Part shown: positions 30,066-42,058 of the stretch, piece after piece
Numbering within the stretch: the first letter of the stretch is position 1
Layout: every line of letters starts with the position of its first letter
Assembly (NCBI GenBank): GCA_017983755.1
Contig: JAGOAU010000014.1
Coordinates: 1 to 64,000 of the forward strand
Source: Azonexus sp.
GTDB lineage: Bacteria > Pseudomonadota > Gammaproteobacteria > Burkholderiales > Rhodocyclaceae
Length of the DNA stretch: 64,000 nucleotides
Reading direction: 5' to 3'
Program-made: the position numbers and the translations under genes
The notes under the pieces: model-generated
What the model was told of the DNA's origin: nothing
The model's input: only the letters and a program-made list of their open reading frames with translations
Databases searched by the model: none

Positions 30066-30638
30066 TTATTTCTCGGAGATGATTTTGACGCTTTTGATGA
30101 GGACCGGCGTCGTCGGTACGTTCTGGTAATGGCCGGCGTTGCCGGTCGGCACGCTGGCGATCTTGTCGACCACATCCATGCCCGAGGTGACCTTGCCGAA
30201 CACGGCGTAGCCATAGCCGCTGGGGTCGCGCGGGTTGGGATGGTTGAGACCCTTGTTGTCGACCAGATTGATGAAGAACTGGACGCGCGCCGAGTGCGGA
30301 TCCTGCGTGCGCGCCATGGCGATCGTGCCGCGGTCGTTGTTCAGGCCGTTGGCTGCCTCGTTCTGCAGGGCCGGGGTGCGCGTCTTCTTCTCTTCCATGG
30401 CGGTGTTGAAGCCGCCGCCCTGGATCATGAAACCCTCGATGACGCGGTGGAAGATGGTGCCCTCGTAAAAGCCGTGCTTGGCATTGTAGAGAAACATCTC
30501 GACGGTTTTCGGCGCTTTCTCGGCATTGAGTTCGAGGGTGATCTTGCCCAGCGAGGTGGTCATTTCGACGGTGGGTGTCCCCCATGCGGCAACCGAGACG
30601 AGCAGGCCGGCGGCGAGGGTGGAGAGTTGCTTGAGCAT
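30066..30638 (-). CDS. ppiA: periplasmic peptidyl-prolyl isomerase (cyclophilin A-like)
   Basis: A cyclophilin of 190 residues with a signal peptide ([16 protein letters not shown], cleavage around residue 20), so it acts in the periplasm. The core matches its cytoplasmic neighbour: [32 protein letters not shown] and [17 protein letters not shown]. The ATG at 30638 follows AAGGAAG; an in-frame TTG five codons earlier is less likely. The tandem pair looks like an old duplication with different cell locations. Confidence 0.93.
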   Translation of the reverse strand: MLKQLSTLAAGLLVSVAAWGTPTVEMTTSLGKITLELNAEKAPKTVEMFLYNAKHGFYEGTIFHRVIEGFMIQGGGFNTAMEEKKTRTPALQNEAANGLNNDRGTIAMARTQDPHSARVQFFINLVDNKGLNHPNPRDPSGYGYAVFGKVTSGMDVVDKIASVPTGNAGHYQNVPTTPVLIKSVKIISEK

Positions 30639-30661
30639 CGGGACTTCCTTCAATTGGTTGA

Positions 30662-31246
30662 TCAGCGGCTGCTGGCGCTGCCGTTGGCAGCGGCCGGCGG
30701 CTTGCCGGGCCCGGCGGTCAGGTCGCGGGCCAGCGCCAGCTTGGCCTTGGCCGTCTTGCCGCCGGCGTCGAGCTGCACGGCCTTGGCGTAGGCCTGGCTG
30801 GCCAGTCTGGCGTGCAGGTCGCCGAGATTTTCGTAGGCCGTCGCGTAGGTCGGGTGGGCCTGGATGGCCATCTCGAGCGCCATGCGCGCCTTGTCGTACA
30901 GCTGCTGGCGGGCGTAGAGCACGGCCAGGTTGTTGTACGACTCGGGCATTTCCGGGTAATCCTCGGTCAGCTTGGTGAAGATGGCGATCGCCTCGGCGGT
31001 CTGTTCCGTCTCGCTGTAGATCACGCCCTTGAGAAAGCGCGCCTGGGCATCGTCGGGGGTGGCGCGCAGCTGGTTGTCGATCTTTTCCATGGCCTGCACG
31101 TACTGGCCGCGCTTTATGTGGCGCTGGGCATCGGCGAGATCGTCGGCGAAGGCCGGCGTGGCCGCCGCGACTGCCAGTCCGACGGCAATGGCCCGCAGGG
31201 TTCGCGAGGCCCGGAAGCGCGGCTGTGGCAGGGGAACGGAAGTCAT
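30662..31246 (-). CDS. exported tetratricopeptide-repeat protein
   Basis: A 194-residue protein with a signal peptide (residues 10-34, ending TPAFA) and about three TPR units (roughly 36-150; for example AQARFLKGVIYSETEQTAEAIAIF and SYNNLAVLYARQQLYDKARMALEMA). It ends in an Ala/Gly/Ser-rich tail. TPRs mediate protein binding; the partner is unknown. It is the first gene of the minus-strand run TPR-ppiA-ppiB-lpxH-recQ and is divergent from cysS across about 105 bases. Confidence 0.85.
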   Translation of the reverse strand: MTSVPLPQPRFRASRTLRAIAVGLAVAAATPAFADDLADAQRHIKRGQYVQAMEKIDNQLRATPDDAQARFLKGVIYSETEQTAEAIAIFTKLTEDYPEMPESYNNLAVLYARQQLYDKARMALEMAIQAHPTYATAYENLGDLHARLASQAYAKAVQLDAGGKTAKAKLALARDLTAGPGKPPAAANGSASSR

Positions 31247-31352
31247 CGCTATGCTATACTCGGCGCCGGTTTACAATCGTTCGATTCTACCAAGAACGCC
31301 GGCCTTTCCAAAGCTTCAAGGCGGCTGATGGCGTTGCCAGATCTTCCTTCCC

Positions 31353-32726
31353 ATGCTCAAAATCCACAACTCCCTGAAACGGGAAAAGCAGGTCTTCACG
31401 CCCATCGAACCGGGCAAGGTACGCATGTACGTTTGCGGCATGACCGTCTATGACTATTGCCACCTCGGGCACGCCCGGGTCATGGTCGTCTTCGACATGG
31501 TCTATCGCTGGCTCAAGGCCAGCGGTTACGACGTGACCTACGTCCGCAACATCACCGACATCGACGACAAGATCATCAAGCGCGCCATAGAGAATGGCGA
31601 GACGATCCAGCAGCTGACCGACCGTTTCATCGCCTTCATGCACGAGGATGCCGATGCGCTCGGCGTCCTGCGCCCCGACCACGAACCGCGCGCCACCGAG
31701 TACGTGCCGGAGATGCTCGACCTGATCGGCCAACTGGAGTCGCGCGGTCTCGCCTACCAGGCGAGCGACGGCGACGTCAATTACGCGGTGCGCAAGTTCG
31801 ACGGCTATGGCAAGCTGTCCGGCAAGTCGCTCGACGACCTGCGTGCCGGCGAGCGAGTCGAGGTCGATTCGGCCAAGCAGGATCCGCTCGACTTCGTGCT
31901 GTGGAAGCACGCCAAGGCGGGCGAGCCGGCCTGGGAATCGCCGTGGGGCAACGGGCGGCCGGGGTGGCACATCGAGTGTTCGGCGATGAGTTCGAAGATC
32001 CTCGGCCGGCATTTCGACATCCACGGCGGCGGCCAGGACCTGCAGTTCCCACACCACGAGAACGAGATCGCCCAGTCCGAGGGCGCGCACCAGTGCACCT
32101 TCGTCAATTACTGGATGCACAACGGCTTTGTCCGGGTCGACAACGAGAAGATGTCGAAATCGCTCGGCAACTTCTTCACCATCCGTACCGTGCTCGAACG
32201 CTACGATGCGGAAGTCGTGCGTTTCTTCATCCTGCGCGCCCATTACCGCAGCCCGCTGAACTACTCCGACGCGCATCTCGACGATGCCAAGAACAGCCTT
32301 GATGGCCTCTACTTCGCCCTGCGCGACGTGCCGCCGGCGGCGGTCGACATCGACTGGAAGCAGGATTTTGCAGCCCGCTTCGCGGCGGCGCTGAACGAGG
32401 ATTTCGACTCGCACGGCGCCATTGCCGTGCTCTTCGAGCTGGCCGGCGAGGTCAATCGCCAGCGCAGCGCCGAACTGGCCGGATTGCTGAAGGCGCTGGC
32501 CGGCGTCATCGGTCTGCTCGAACGCGAGCCGATGGCCTATCTGCGCGGTGGCGGTGCCGCTGCAGGCGGACTGGACGAGGCGGCTATCGAGCGCATGATC
32601 GCCGAGCGCGCGGCAGCCAAGAAGGCCAGGAATTTCGCCGAGGCCGACCGCCTGCGCGACGAACTGAGGGCTGCCGGCATTGCGCTTGACGACAGTCCGC
32701 AGGGAACGACCTGGCGGCGCGCCTGA
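31353..32726 (+). CDS. cysS: cysteinyl-tRNA synthetase
   Basis: Class I aminoacyl-tRNA synthetase, 457 residues. The HIGH-type motif is HLGH near residue 36-39 and the KMSKS motif is KMSKSLGNF near 266. The zinc ligands are C28 (VCGMT), the Cys in HIECSAMSS near 209, and the His and Glu of [10 protein letters not shown] near 234-238. In the divergent gap before it a -10-like TATACT (31255-31260) is seen. It is followed by a bidirectional terminator. Confidence 0.97.
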   Translation: MLKIHNSLKREKQVFTPIEPGKVRMYVCGMTVYDYCHLGHARVMVVFDMVYRWLKASGYDVTYVRNITDIDDKIIKRAIENGETIQQLTDRFIAFMHEDADALGVLRPDHEPRATEYVPEMLDLIGQLESRGLAYQASDGDVNYAVRKFDGYGKLSGKSLDDLRAGERVEVDSAKQDPLDFVLWKHAKAGEPAWESPWGNGRPGWHIECSAMSSKILGRHFDIHGGGQDLQFPHHENEIAQSEGAHQCTFVNYWMHNGFVRVDNEKMSKSLGNFFTIRTVLERYDAEVVRFFILRAHYRSPLNYSDAHLDDAKNSLDGLYFALRDVPPAAVDIDWKQDFAARFAAALNEDFDSHGAIAVLFELAGEVNRQRSAELAGLLKALAGVIGLLEREPMAYLRGGGAAAGGLDEAAIERMIAERAAAKKARNFAEADRLRDELRAAGIALDDSPQGTTWRRA

Positions 32727-32731
32727 AATGC

Positions 32732-32762
32732 AAAACGGCCTGTGAAAACAGGCCGTTTTTTT
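32732..32762. terminator. bidirectional rho-independent terminator
   Basis: AAAACGGCCTG and CAGGCCGTTTT pair around TGAAAA. A-runs and T-runs flank both sides, so it can stop cysS from the left and the binding-protein gene from the right. Confidence 0.93.
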
Positions 32763-32764
32763 GT

Positions 32765-32774
32765 GTCGACCGCA
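32765..32774 (-). repeat. dispersed motif (as GTCGACCGCA)
   Basis: Intergenic, two bases after the T-run of the cysS terminator and eight bases before the next gene's stop codon. Confidence 0.88.
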
Positions 32775-32781
32775 ACCGGTC

Positions 32782-33921
32782 TTACTTGAGCACCTTGCCG
32801 CCCGGCCCGATCACCGTCAGTTCGACGAAACGGGAACCCTGCCGGTTGGTGGCGCTGTAGGCGACCTTGAGGCCGCCCATGTCCAGGCTGGTGCTTTCCA
32901 GCGCGGCCATCAGCTTTTCGCGCGACGGATCCTTGCCCATGCGCTTCAGCGCATCGACCATGACGCGCGCCATGGCGTAGGCCTCGATCCCGTAATAGGA
33001 ATAGCCGGCCTTGGCGCCTACCAGCTTCTGGTAGTCGCGCACCATCGGCACGATGTCGTTGAACGGGTAGGGCATGACCTGCGAGATGCCGATGCCGCGG
33101 GCGTCGGGGCCGAGTTCGGCGACCAGCTGCTCGGTGCCGACCGGTGACAGGGTCATGAACATCGGGCTCTGGCCGGCCTTCTTCATCGCCTTGACGAAGG
33201 CCGCCGTCGGCTTGTACAGCGTGACCATTACCACGGCCTGCGGCTTCGACTTGGCGATCGCTTCGACGGCGGCGGTCACGTCGACCGAATTGCGTTCGAC
33301 GGTGGCCGCCGCAGTGGGCGCGAGGTTGTGCTTCTTCAGCGCGACGGTGACGCCGTCGAGGCCGGATTTGCCGAAACCGTCGTTCTGGTAGAAGACGGCG
33401 ATGTTCTTGAGGCCGAGCGAGACCAGCTGATTGACGATGGCTTCGGTTTCGTCGGCGTAGCTGGCGCGCACGTTGAACATGTAGCGGCCGTTCGGGTTCT
33501 GCGAGATCGGCTCGCGCAGGCTGCCGGCGCCGGAAATGGTGCCGACCAGCGGTACCTTGGCCGGTCCGAAGACGGTGTTCATCGCCTCGGTCGTCGGGCT
33601 GGAACCGTAGGAGGCGAGCAGGGCGAAAACGTTCTTCTCGTTGATCAGCGTCTTGGTGTTGGCCACTGCGCGGTCGGTTTCGTAGCCGTCATCGAGTGCC
33701 ACCAGGTTGATCTTGCGCCCGTTGACCCCGCCGGCCTTGTTGACCTGGTCGAAATAGGTCTGGATCACCTGGCGCATGTCGGTGCCATAGACGCCGTTGG
33801 GCCCCGTGAACGGGGAGGTCATGCCCAGCGTGATCGAATTGTCGGTAACCCCCGGCTCGGCCGCCGCCAGCGTGGAAACGGTGATCGCCGCAACGGCAAG
33901 CAACTGCTTCAGAAAATGCAT
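32782..33921 (-). CDS. ABC transporter substrate-binding protein, branched-chain amino acid type
   Basis: A 379-residue periplasmic binding protein of the LivJ/LivK (Peripla_BP_6) family with a signal peptide (LLAVAAITVSTLAAAEP). The mature start GVTDNSITLGMTSPFTGP and the NPNGRYMFNVRASY segment are typical of this group. The ligand may be an amino acid, amide or aromatic compound and cannot be read from sequence. No permease or ATPase genes are next to it, so it is either an orphan or served by genes elsewhere. GGGGG precedes the ATG. Confidence 0.88.
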   Translation of the reverse strand: MHFLKQLLAVAAITVSTLAAAEPGVTDNSITLGMTSPFTGPNGVYGTDMRQVIQTYFDQVNKAGGVNGRKINLVALDDGYETDRAVANTKTLINEKNVFALLASYGSSPTTEAMNTVFGPAKVPLVGTISGAGSLREPISQNPNGRYMFNVRASYADETEAIVNQLVSLGLKNIAVFYQNDGFGKSGLDGVTVALKKHNLAPTAAATVERNSVDVTAAVEAIAKSKPQAVVMVTLYKPTAAFVKAMKKAGQSPMFMTLSPVGTEQLVAELGPDARGIGISQVMPYPFNDIVPMVRDYQKLVGAKAGYSYYGIEAYAMARVMVDALKRMGKDPSREKLMAALESTSLDMGGLKVAYSATNRQGSRFVELTVIGPGGKVLK

Positions 33922-33984
33922 TGTTCGTCCCCCTTTTTAAGTGCGCAGATTCTAACAGCCGAAAGGCGGCGGGGGGAACAGGGA

Positions 33985-34013
33985 AGGTGGCCGGCGCGGT
34001 GCGCAGGCCACCT
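33985..34013. repeat. 8-bp inverted repeat after dnaJ
   Basis: AGGTGGCC and GGCCACCT are separated by 13 bases. It lies downstream of dnaJ (minus strand), just past a motif copy. There is no T-run, so a terminator role is uncertain. Confidence 0.4.
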
Positions 34014-34015
34014 GT

Positions 34016-34025
34016 TGCGGTCGAC
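34016..34025 (+). repeat. dispersed motif TGCGGTCGAC
   Basis: Intergenic between dnaJ and the binding-protein gene. AAAA begins five bases later. The flanking bases resemble those of the folP copy at 56276. Confidence 0.9.
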
Positions 34026-34053
34026 ACGCGAAAAGTGCCGAAAATGAAGGCGG

Positions 34054-35193
<1,140 letters not shown>

Positions 35194-35216
35194 GTTCGTT
35201 ACCCGTCAAGTGACAA

Positions 35217-35258
35217 AGGCGCCGAGCGCCGCCGGAGGTTCCGGAAGGCTCGGCGCCT
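35217..35258. repeat. 11-bp inverted repeat in the dnaK-dnaJ gap
   Basis: AGGCGCCGAGC and GCTCGGCGCCT match perfectly, with a smaller stem (CCGGA/TCCGG-like) inside. On the transcribed (minus) strand the stem is followed by TTTGTC, a weak terminator tail. It could dampen read-through from dnaK into dnaJ or protect the dnaK 3' end. Confidence 0.6.
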
Positions 35259-35275
35259 GGCTGTTGCGTCAGGAT

Positions 35276-37207
<1,932 letters not shown>

Positions 37208-37250
37208 GTTTATTCCTTTACTGAATGCGAATGACTGTGATGTTCTGGAG

Positions 37251-37276
37251 TTGGGGGCAGTGCCCCGGATTTCAAG
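37251..37276 (-). promoter_or_regulatory. sigma-32-like promoter of dnaK
   Basis: On the minus strand CTTGAAA (37276-37270) is followed after 12 bases by CCCCCAA (37257-37251), close to the heat-shock consensus CTTGAAA/CCCCAT. The -35 overlaps the grpE stop codon. GGGGCACTGCCCC inside it can also form a small hairpin. Confidence 0.65.
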
Positions 37277-37829
37277 ACTTCGGCTTGGCGACCATGACCA
37301 GTGCCGGGCGCAGCACGCGCTCGGCGATCAGGTAACCCTTCTGCAGCACGGTGACGACGGTATTGGCTTCCTGCTCGGAGTCGACCATGCCAATCGCCTG
37401 GTGCTTGTGCGGATCGAATTTCTCGCCGGCCGGGTTGACCTCGACCAGGGCGTTCTTCTCGAAGGCGGAGATCAACTGCTTGAGCGTCAGTTCGACGCCC
37501 GACTTGAAGCTCTCCACGGTCTGCTCGGGCACGGCGAGCGCGGCTTCCAGGCTGTCCTTGACCGCCAGCAGTTCGCCGGCGAATTTCTCGACGGCGAATT
37601 TGTGCGCCTTGGAAATGTCTTCCTGGGCGCGGCGGCGGATGTTTTCACCTTCGGCCTTGGCGCGCAGCCAGGCATCGTAATGTTCGGCCGCCTGCAGTTC
37701 GAGGCGACGGAACTGTTCCTCGATACTCGGCAGCGTATCGGTGTGCTCATGCGCGGCGGGCTCGGACACTGCCTCGGTGGCGGGTTCGTTGCCCAGCAAG
37801 GGGTCCTGGGGGGTTTCCGGGTTGGACAT
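37272..37829 (-). CDS. grpE: nucleotide exchange factor GrpE
   Basis: Releases ADP from DnaK and so resets the chaperone cycle; also a thermosensor in E. coli. The protein has 185 residues: an acidic disordered start, a long coiled coil (about 33-90), then the four-helix and beta-wing domain with [16 protein letters not shown] near 118 and [12 protein letters not shown] near 140. It is the first gene of the minus-strand grpE-dnaK-dnaJ run and is divergent from the kinase gene. Confidence 0.97.
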   Translation of the reverse strand: MSNPETPQDPLLGNEPATEAVSEPAAHEHTDTLPSIEEQFRRLELQAAEHYDAWLRAKAEGENIRRRAQEDISKAHKFAVEKFAGELLAVKDSLEAALAVPEQTVESFKSGVELTLKQLISAFEKNALVEVNPAGEKFDPHKHQAIGMVDSEQEANTVVTVLQKGYLIAERVLRPALVMVAKPKS

Positions 37830-37860
37830 GGACGCTTCTCCAAAAAAGTTGTTCGGTAGT

Positions 37861-37885
37861 TGAGGGTGCTGTTCCGTATTTCAAG
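37861..37885 (-). promoter_or_regulatory. sigma-32-like promoter of grpE
   Basis: CTTGAAA (37885-37879 on the minus strand) is followed after 12 bases by CCCTCA, a partial match to CCCCAT. It has the same -35 sequence and spacer length as the dnaK promoter and lies about 32 bases before the grpE start. Confidence 0.6.
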
Positions 37886-37979
37886 AGGCCGAAGCAAATA
37901 AATCGGCGGGCAGTCGGCGGATGACCGGCCCGCGGAGCGCGTGCTACGATTAAAACTTGGCTGGAAGATCACGAGGCGC

Positions 37980-39350
37980 ATGGAAACAATCGGCAAATAC
38001 CGGGTAGTCAGGGAACTCGGCAAGGGGGCGACGGCAACGGTTTACCTGTGTGCGAGCCCGGATTCCGACCGGCCGGTTGCCGTCAAGGTGATCCGCTTCG
38101 GCGGCGATTGCGCCGCCATGTCGCGCCGTTTGCGCAAGCTGTTCCAGAACGAGGAGATGGTCGCCCGGCGCCTCGATCACCCGTATATCGCCAAGGTCTA
38201 TGAAGGGGTCGTCGAGGACAACTTCGCCTATCTGGCGATGGAGTACATCGAGGGCGTATCGCTGGAGGCGTACACGCGGATCGACAAGCTGCTGCCCCTG
38301 CATCGTGTGATCGGCATCGTTTTCAAATGCTGTATGGCTCTGGACAGCGCCTATCGGCAAGGCATCATCCATCGCGACATCAAGCCCGCCAACGTCATCG
38401 TCAAGGCCGGCGACGAACCCAAGATCGTCGACTTCGGGCTGGCGCTCAACCTGAACAAGAACATGGACCGCGACTCGACCTTCGTCATGGGGGTCGGCTC
38501 GCCGTCCTACATGTCGCCCGAGCAGGTCAAGGGATACCAGCTCAACCAGAAGACCGACCTCTACTCGCTCGGCGTCGTGCTCTTCCAACTGCTGACCGGA
38601 CGCCTGCCGTTCCGTGCCAAGAACCAGGCGACGCTGATCTATCGCATCATCAATACCGATGCGCCGGATGTCACCTCGCTGAACCCGAGCCTGCCGGAAG
38701 GGCTCAACGCCATTCTCAAGCGGGCACTGGAGAAGGATCTCTACAGCCGTTACCGCAATGGTGCGGAGTTCGCCAAGGATCTGGCGGCGGTGCGCTACCA
38801 GATCCTCGAGGACAACGAGACGGTCCAGGATAACCGGCACTTCGAGATGCTGCGCAAACTCGAGTTCTTTACCGAATTTGAGAACATCGAACTCTGGGAA
38901 ATATTGCGCATCTCGGTCTGGCGCCAGATCGCGCCGCGCGTGGCGATCATCCGCGAAGGCGAGATCAACCGGGTGTTCGGGATGGTCGTCGAAGGTTACG
39001 TCGAGGTTTCGATCGCCGGCCGTACGCTTTGCCGTCTGGGGGCGGGCGAGGTGATCGGCGAGGTCGCCTACCTGCACCCGACGCGAGACGAACGCTCGGC
39101 TACGGTCGTAACGCTCGAAAGCTCGCTGTTCCTCGAAATCAATGCCGCCGCGCTGGCACTCGCCTCCGAGGAATTGCAGGAGCGCATGCGTTCGGCGCTG
39201 CTTGGGCGCATGATCGACCGCATGCGCGAGGTCAACCGCATTGCTGCGGCGCAGGGCACGCCCGCGGTCGAAAGCGCGCAGAGCCTGATGGCCGGGTCGA
39301 CCCGTGCCTCGCCGGGGACCGGACTCGATCTCGAACTGACCCCGATGTAG
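37980..39350 (+). CDS. serine/threonine protein kinase fused to a cyclic-nucleotide-binding domain
   Basis: A 456-residue soluble protein. Residues 7-270 form a complete eukaryotic-type kinase: glycine loop GKGATATVYL (14-23), ATP lysine K36 (VAVKVI), HRDIKPANV (132-140), DFG (151-153) and the APE-equivalent SPSYMSPEQ. Residues about 305-400 form a cyclic-nucleotide-binding domain with a plausible phosphate cassette, GEVAYL near 360 and RSATV at 372-376. No membrane segment or PASTA repeats are present. The layout is kinase first, sensor second, the reverse of eukaryotic PKG. The gene is divergent from grpE and converges on trxC. No phosphatase is adjacent. Ligand and substrates are unknown. 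Confidence 0.9.
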   Translation: METIGKYRVVRELGKGATATVYLCASPDSDRPVAVKVIRFGGDCAAMSRRLRKLFQNEEMVARRLDHPYIAKVYEGVVEDNFAYLAMEYIEGVSLEAYTRIDKLLPLHRVIGIVFKCCMALDSAYRQGIIHRDIKPANVIVKAGDEPKIVDFGLALNLNKNMDRDSTFVMGVGSPSYMSPEQVKGYQLNQKTDLYSLGVVLFQLLTGRLPFRAKNQATLIYRIINTDAPDVTSLNPSLPEGLNAILKRALEKDLYSRYRNGAEFAKDLAAVRYQILEDNETVQDNRHFEMLRKLEFFTEFENIELWEILRISVWRQIAPRVAIIREGEINRVFGMVVEGYVEVSIAGRTLCRLGAGEVIGEVAYLHPTRDERSATVVTLESSLFLEINAAALALASEELQERMRSALLGRMIDRMREVNRIAAAQGTPAVESAQSLMAGSTRASPGTGLDLELTPM

Positions 39351-39374
39351 CTGTCGTGCACGGCTGCAGCGGAA

Positions 39375-39809
39375 TCAGAGGTGGGACTGCACCCAGCGCC
39401 TGAGCGTGGCGCCATCGAGCGCACCGCTCTGGCGGGCGATTTCGCGGCCATTCTTGAAGATGGCCAGGGTCGGGATGCTGCGGATATTGAAGCGGGCGGC
39501 GAGTTGCTGCTGGCTTTCGGTGTCGACCTTGGCGAGGCGGGCAGCAGGCTCCAGTTCGCCGGCGGCACGGGTGAAGGTCGGCGCCATGGCCCGGCACGGA
39601 CCGCACCACGGTGCCCAGAAATCAACGACGATCGGCAGGTCGCTGCGCCCGACATGGCGATCGAAATTGCCGGCGTTCAGATCGACGGGCTGGCCGGCGA
39701 ACAGGACTTTTCCGCACTTTCCGCAGACGGGCTTTTCGGCGAGACGGGCGGCCGGCAGGCGATTGACGGCATCGCAATGCGGGCAGACGACGTGCAGCGG
39801 GTCACTCAT
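39375..39809 (-). CDS. trxC: thioredoxin 2
   Basis: A 144-residue thioredoxin with the zinc-binding extension of TrxC: C9, C12, C29 and C32 (CPHC and CGKC). The redox motif is WCGPC with C69 and C72. TrxC reduces cytoplasmic disulfides and is induced by oxidative stress in E. coli, where the zinc is lost on oxidation. It is the last of the minus-strand run hrcA-hemH-trxC, 51 bases after hemH. Confidence 0.95.
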   Translation of the reverse strand: MSDPLHVVCPHCDAVNRLPAARLAEKPVCGKCGKVLFAGQPVDLNAGNFDRHVGRSDLPIVVDFWAPWCGPCRAMAPTFTRAAGELEPAARLAKVDTESQQQLAARFNIRSIPTLAIFKNGREIARQSGALDGATLRRWVQSHL

Positions 39810-39860
39810 GGTGCTTCCTTCGTATCAGGGAATGCTGATATGTGGTCGCGGTGGCCGATT

Positions 39861-40964
39861 TCAAGTCTTGGCGCCGTGGGCCTTGGCGCGCTGGGCTGTT
39901 GCGGTCAACGCCGAAGTATCGGCAATTTCCGTGGTGCTCCAGCCGCCCAGATGGCGTTCGACCAGCCCGCTCAGTGCGGCTATCCAGAGATGGTCTTCGT
40001 TGAGCGCCGGAATGTAGTGGTATTCCGTGCCGCCGTTGGCGAGGAAGGACGTTTTGCCTTCCATGGCGATTTCTTCCAGCGTCTCCAGGCAGTCGGCAAC
40101 GAAACCAGGGCAGATGACGTCGACGCGGCGCGTGCCGCCCTTGCCCAAGGCTTCCAGCGTAGGGGCGGTGTAGGGCTGCAGCCACTCGGCCTTGCCGAAA
40201 CGCGACTGGAAGCAGATTTTATATTGTTCGGGTGCGAGATTCAGGCGTTCGGCCAGCAGGCGGCCGGTCTTCAGACACTCGCAATGGTAGGGGTCGCCGA
40301 GATCGAGGCTGCGCCGGGGCAGGCCATGAAAACTGATCAGCAACTGGTCGCCGGAATCCAGACGGCCGTGTTTCATCCAGTGGGCAAGCATTGTCTGGGC
40401 AAGGGCTTCGATGTACGCCGGGTCGTCGTGGAAATTGCGGACGAAGCGCATTTCGGGCTGGTTGCGCTGGGCCAGCAGCCAGCGGCAGGCGTCGTCGACG
40501 ACGGTGGCGGTGGTGCTCGCCGCGTACTGCGGGTACATCGGCACCAGCAGAATGCGTGTGGCACCGCCGGCCTTCAGCTTGTTCAGGACTTCCGCAATCG
40601 ACGGTGCGCCGTAACGCATCGCCCAGGCGACCGTCACGCGATGTCCCCGCTGGCCGAGATAGCCGCTTAGCAGCTTCGCCTGACGCTCGGTGTGAACACG
40701 GAGCGGCGAACCTTCCGGCATCCACACGGATGCGTATTTCTCGGCGGATTTTTTTGGCCGGATGTTGAGGATGACGCCGTTCAGGATCAGCCACCAGATC
40801 GGGCGCGGGATTTCGACGACGCGCGGGTCGGACAGAAATTGCCGCAGGTAGTGCTTGAGGGCCGGTGCCGTCGGTGCTTCCGGGGTGCCGAGATTGACGA
40901 GGACGACGGCGGTGCCGGGAGGCGTTCCGTGCTGGTAGGGCGGTTCCGCCTGAAAACGTGGCAT
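39861..40964 (-). CDS. hemH: ferrochelatase
   Basis: Inserts iron into protoporphyrin IX, the last haem step, at the inner membrane. Family signatures are [11 protein letters not shown] (residues 22-32), [14 protein letters not shown] near 140 and the metal-site [16 protein letters not shown] near 208. It is 367 residues long. The ATG at 40964 directly follows the hrcA TAG, so translation is probably coupled. The C-terminal codons carry a TGCGGTCAAC copy of the dispersed motif. Confidence 0.96.
   Translation of the reverse strand: MPRFQAEPPYQHGTPPGTAVVLVNLGTPEAPTAPALKHYLRQFLSDPRVVEIPRPIWWLILNGVILNIRPKKSAEKYASVWMPEGSPLRVHTERQAKLLSGYLGQRGHRVTVAWAMRYGAPSIAEVLNKLKAGGATRILLVPMYPQYAASTTATVVDDACRWLLAQRNQPEMRFVRNFHDDPAYIEALAQTMLAHWMKHGRLDSGDQLLISFHGLPRRSLDLGDPYHCECLKTGRLLAERLNLAPEQYKICFQSRFGKAEWLQPYTAPTLEALGKGGTRRVDVICPGFVADCLETLEEIAMEGKTSFLANGGTEYHYIPALNEDHLWIAALSGLVERHLGGWSTTEIADTSALTATAQRAKAHGAKT
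39900..39909 (+). repeat. dispersed motif TGCGGTCAAC
   Basis: In the last 20 codons of hemH, within the fullest form GGCTGTTGCGGTCAACGCC. Confidence 0.9.
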
Positions 40965-41993
40965 CTAGTAGTTCTGCTGGTTGGTGAGAGCGCTGGACAA
41001 GAGCTTGGCGGTGATGTCGACGATCGGGATGACGCGCTCATAAGCCATGCGGGTCGGCCCGATGACGCCAACCGAGCCGACGATCTGGCCGTCGACGGTG
41101 TAGGGCGCGGCGATGACGCTGCATTCGTCGAGCGTGGCGATGCCCGATTCGCCGCCGATGAAGATCTGGACGCCGGCGGCGCGGTTGGAGACATCAAGCA
41201 GGCGCATCAGGCTGGAGCGCTGTTCGAAAAGGTCGAACAATTCGCGCAGGCGCTTCATGTTCGACGACAACTCCTCGACATCCATCAGGTTGCGCTCGCC
41301 TGAGATCACGTAAGGGGTGGCGTTGCTCGACAGGGCCTCGTCACCTGCCTCCAGCGCCAGCGTCATCAGCGGTTTGATGTCGTCGCGCAATTGCTGGATT
41401 TCGGCGGACAGCCGCTGGCGGATCTGCTCGAAATCCATGCCGGCAAAATTCTGGTTCAGGTAGTTGGCCGCCGTGACCAGTTCCGCCGCCGAATAGGCTT
41501 TTTCGGTGACCAGCACGCGGTTCTGCACGTCGCCGTCGGTGGTGACGATGATCAGCAGGATGCGTTTCTCGGTCAGGTTGAGGAACTCGATCTGGCGGAT
41601 GCGGCTGGCCGTCCGGCGCGGCGCCATGACGACGCCGGCGAAATGCGTGAGGCTGGACAACAGCTGCGAGGCGCTGGAAATGACCTGGTTTGCCGGTCGA
41701 CCGTGCAAGGCGTCTTCCATTTCGCCGAGTTGCCGCGCTTCTAGCGGGCGCATGGTCAGCAGGGTGTCGACGAACAGCCGGTAGCCGCGCGGTGTCGGCA
41801 CGCGCCCAGCCGAGGTGTGCGGGCTGGCGACGAAGCCGGCTTCTTCGAGATCGGCCATGACGTTGCGGATCGTCGCCGGCGACAGGTCGAGGCCGGAAAA
41901 TTTGGAGAGCGCACGCGAGCCGACCGGCTGACCGTCGGCGATGTAGTGTTCAACCAGGGCCTTGAGGAGGGTGCGGGAGCGATCATCGAGCAT
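40965..41993 (-). CDS. hrcA: heat-inducible transcription repressor HrcA
   Basis: Repressor that binds CIRCE operators, usually at groES-groEL, and is kept active by GroEL. It has 342 residues: an N-terminal winged helix (about 1-75) with the family block [24 protein letters not shown] sequence following it, and a GAF-like domain. The ATG at 41993 gives [18 protein letters not shown], the normal start. I found no CIRCE palindrome (TTAGCACTC-N9-GAGTGCTAA) in the window, so grpE and dnaK here seem to be under sigma-32 rather than HrcA. Confidence 0.95.
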   Translation of the reverse strand: MLDDRSRTLLKALVEHYIADGQPVGSRALSKFSGLDLSPATIRNVMADLEEAGFVASPHTSAGRVPTPRGYRLFVDTLLTMRPLEARQLGEMEDALHGRPANQVISSASQLLSSLTHFAGVVMAPRRTASRIRQIEFLNLTEKRILLIIVTTDGDVQNRVLVTEKAYSAAELVTAANYLNQNFAGMDFEQIRQRLSAEIQQLRDDIKPLMTLALEAGDEALSSNATPYVISGERNLMDVEELSSNMKRLRELFDLFEQRSSLMRLLDVSNRAAGVQIFIGGESGIATLDECSVIAAPYTVDGQIVGSVGVIGPTRMAYERVIPIVDITAKLLSSALTNQQNY

Positions 41994-42058
41994 GGCAGGG
42001 CATTGTACAAAAAAGCGGGGGCGGCGCGAGCGGCCATTTTTATGCAAGAATTCGGGCC

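Noticed and set aside
29564..30638. The two cyclophilin genes as a frameshifted single gene
   Set aside because: Each has its own start, ribosome site and complete domain; one has a signal peptide, so they are paralogues.
37830..37979. A CIRCE operator for HrcA before grpE
   Set aside because: No TTAGCACTC inverted repeat is present; the sequence fits sigma-32 instead.
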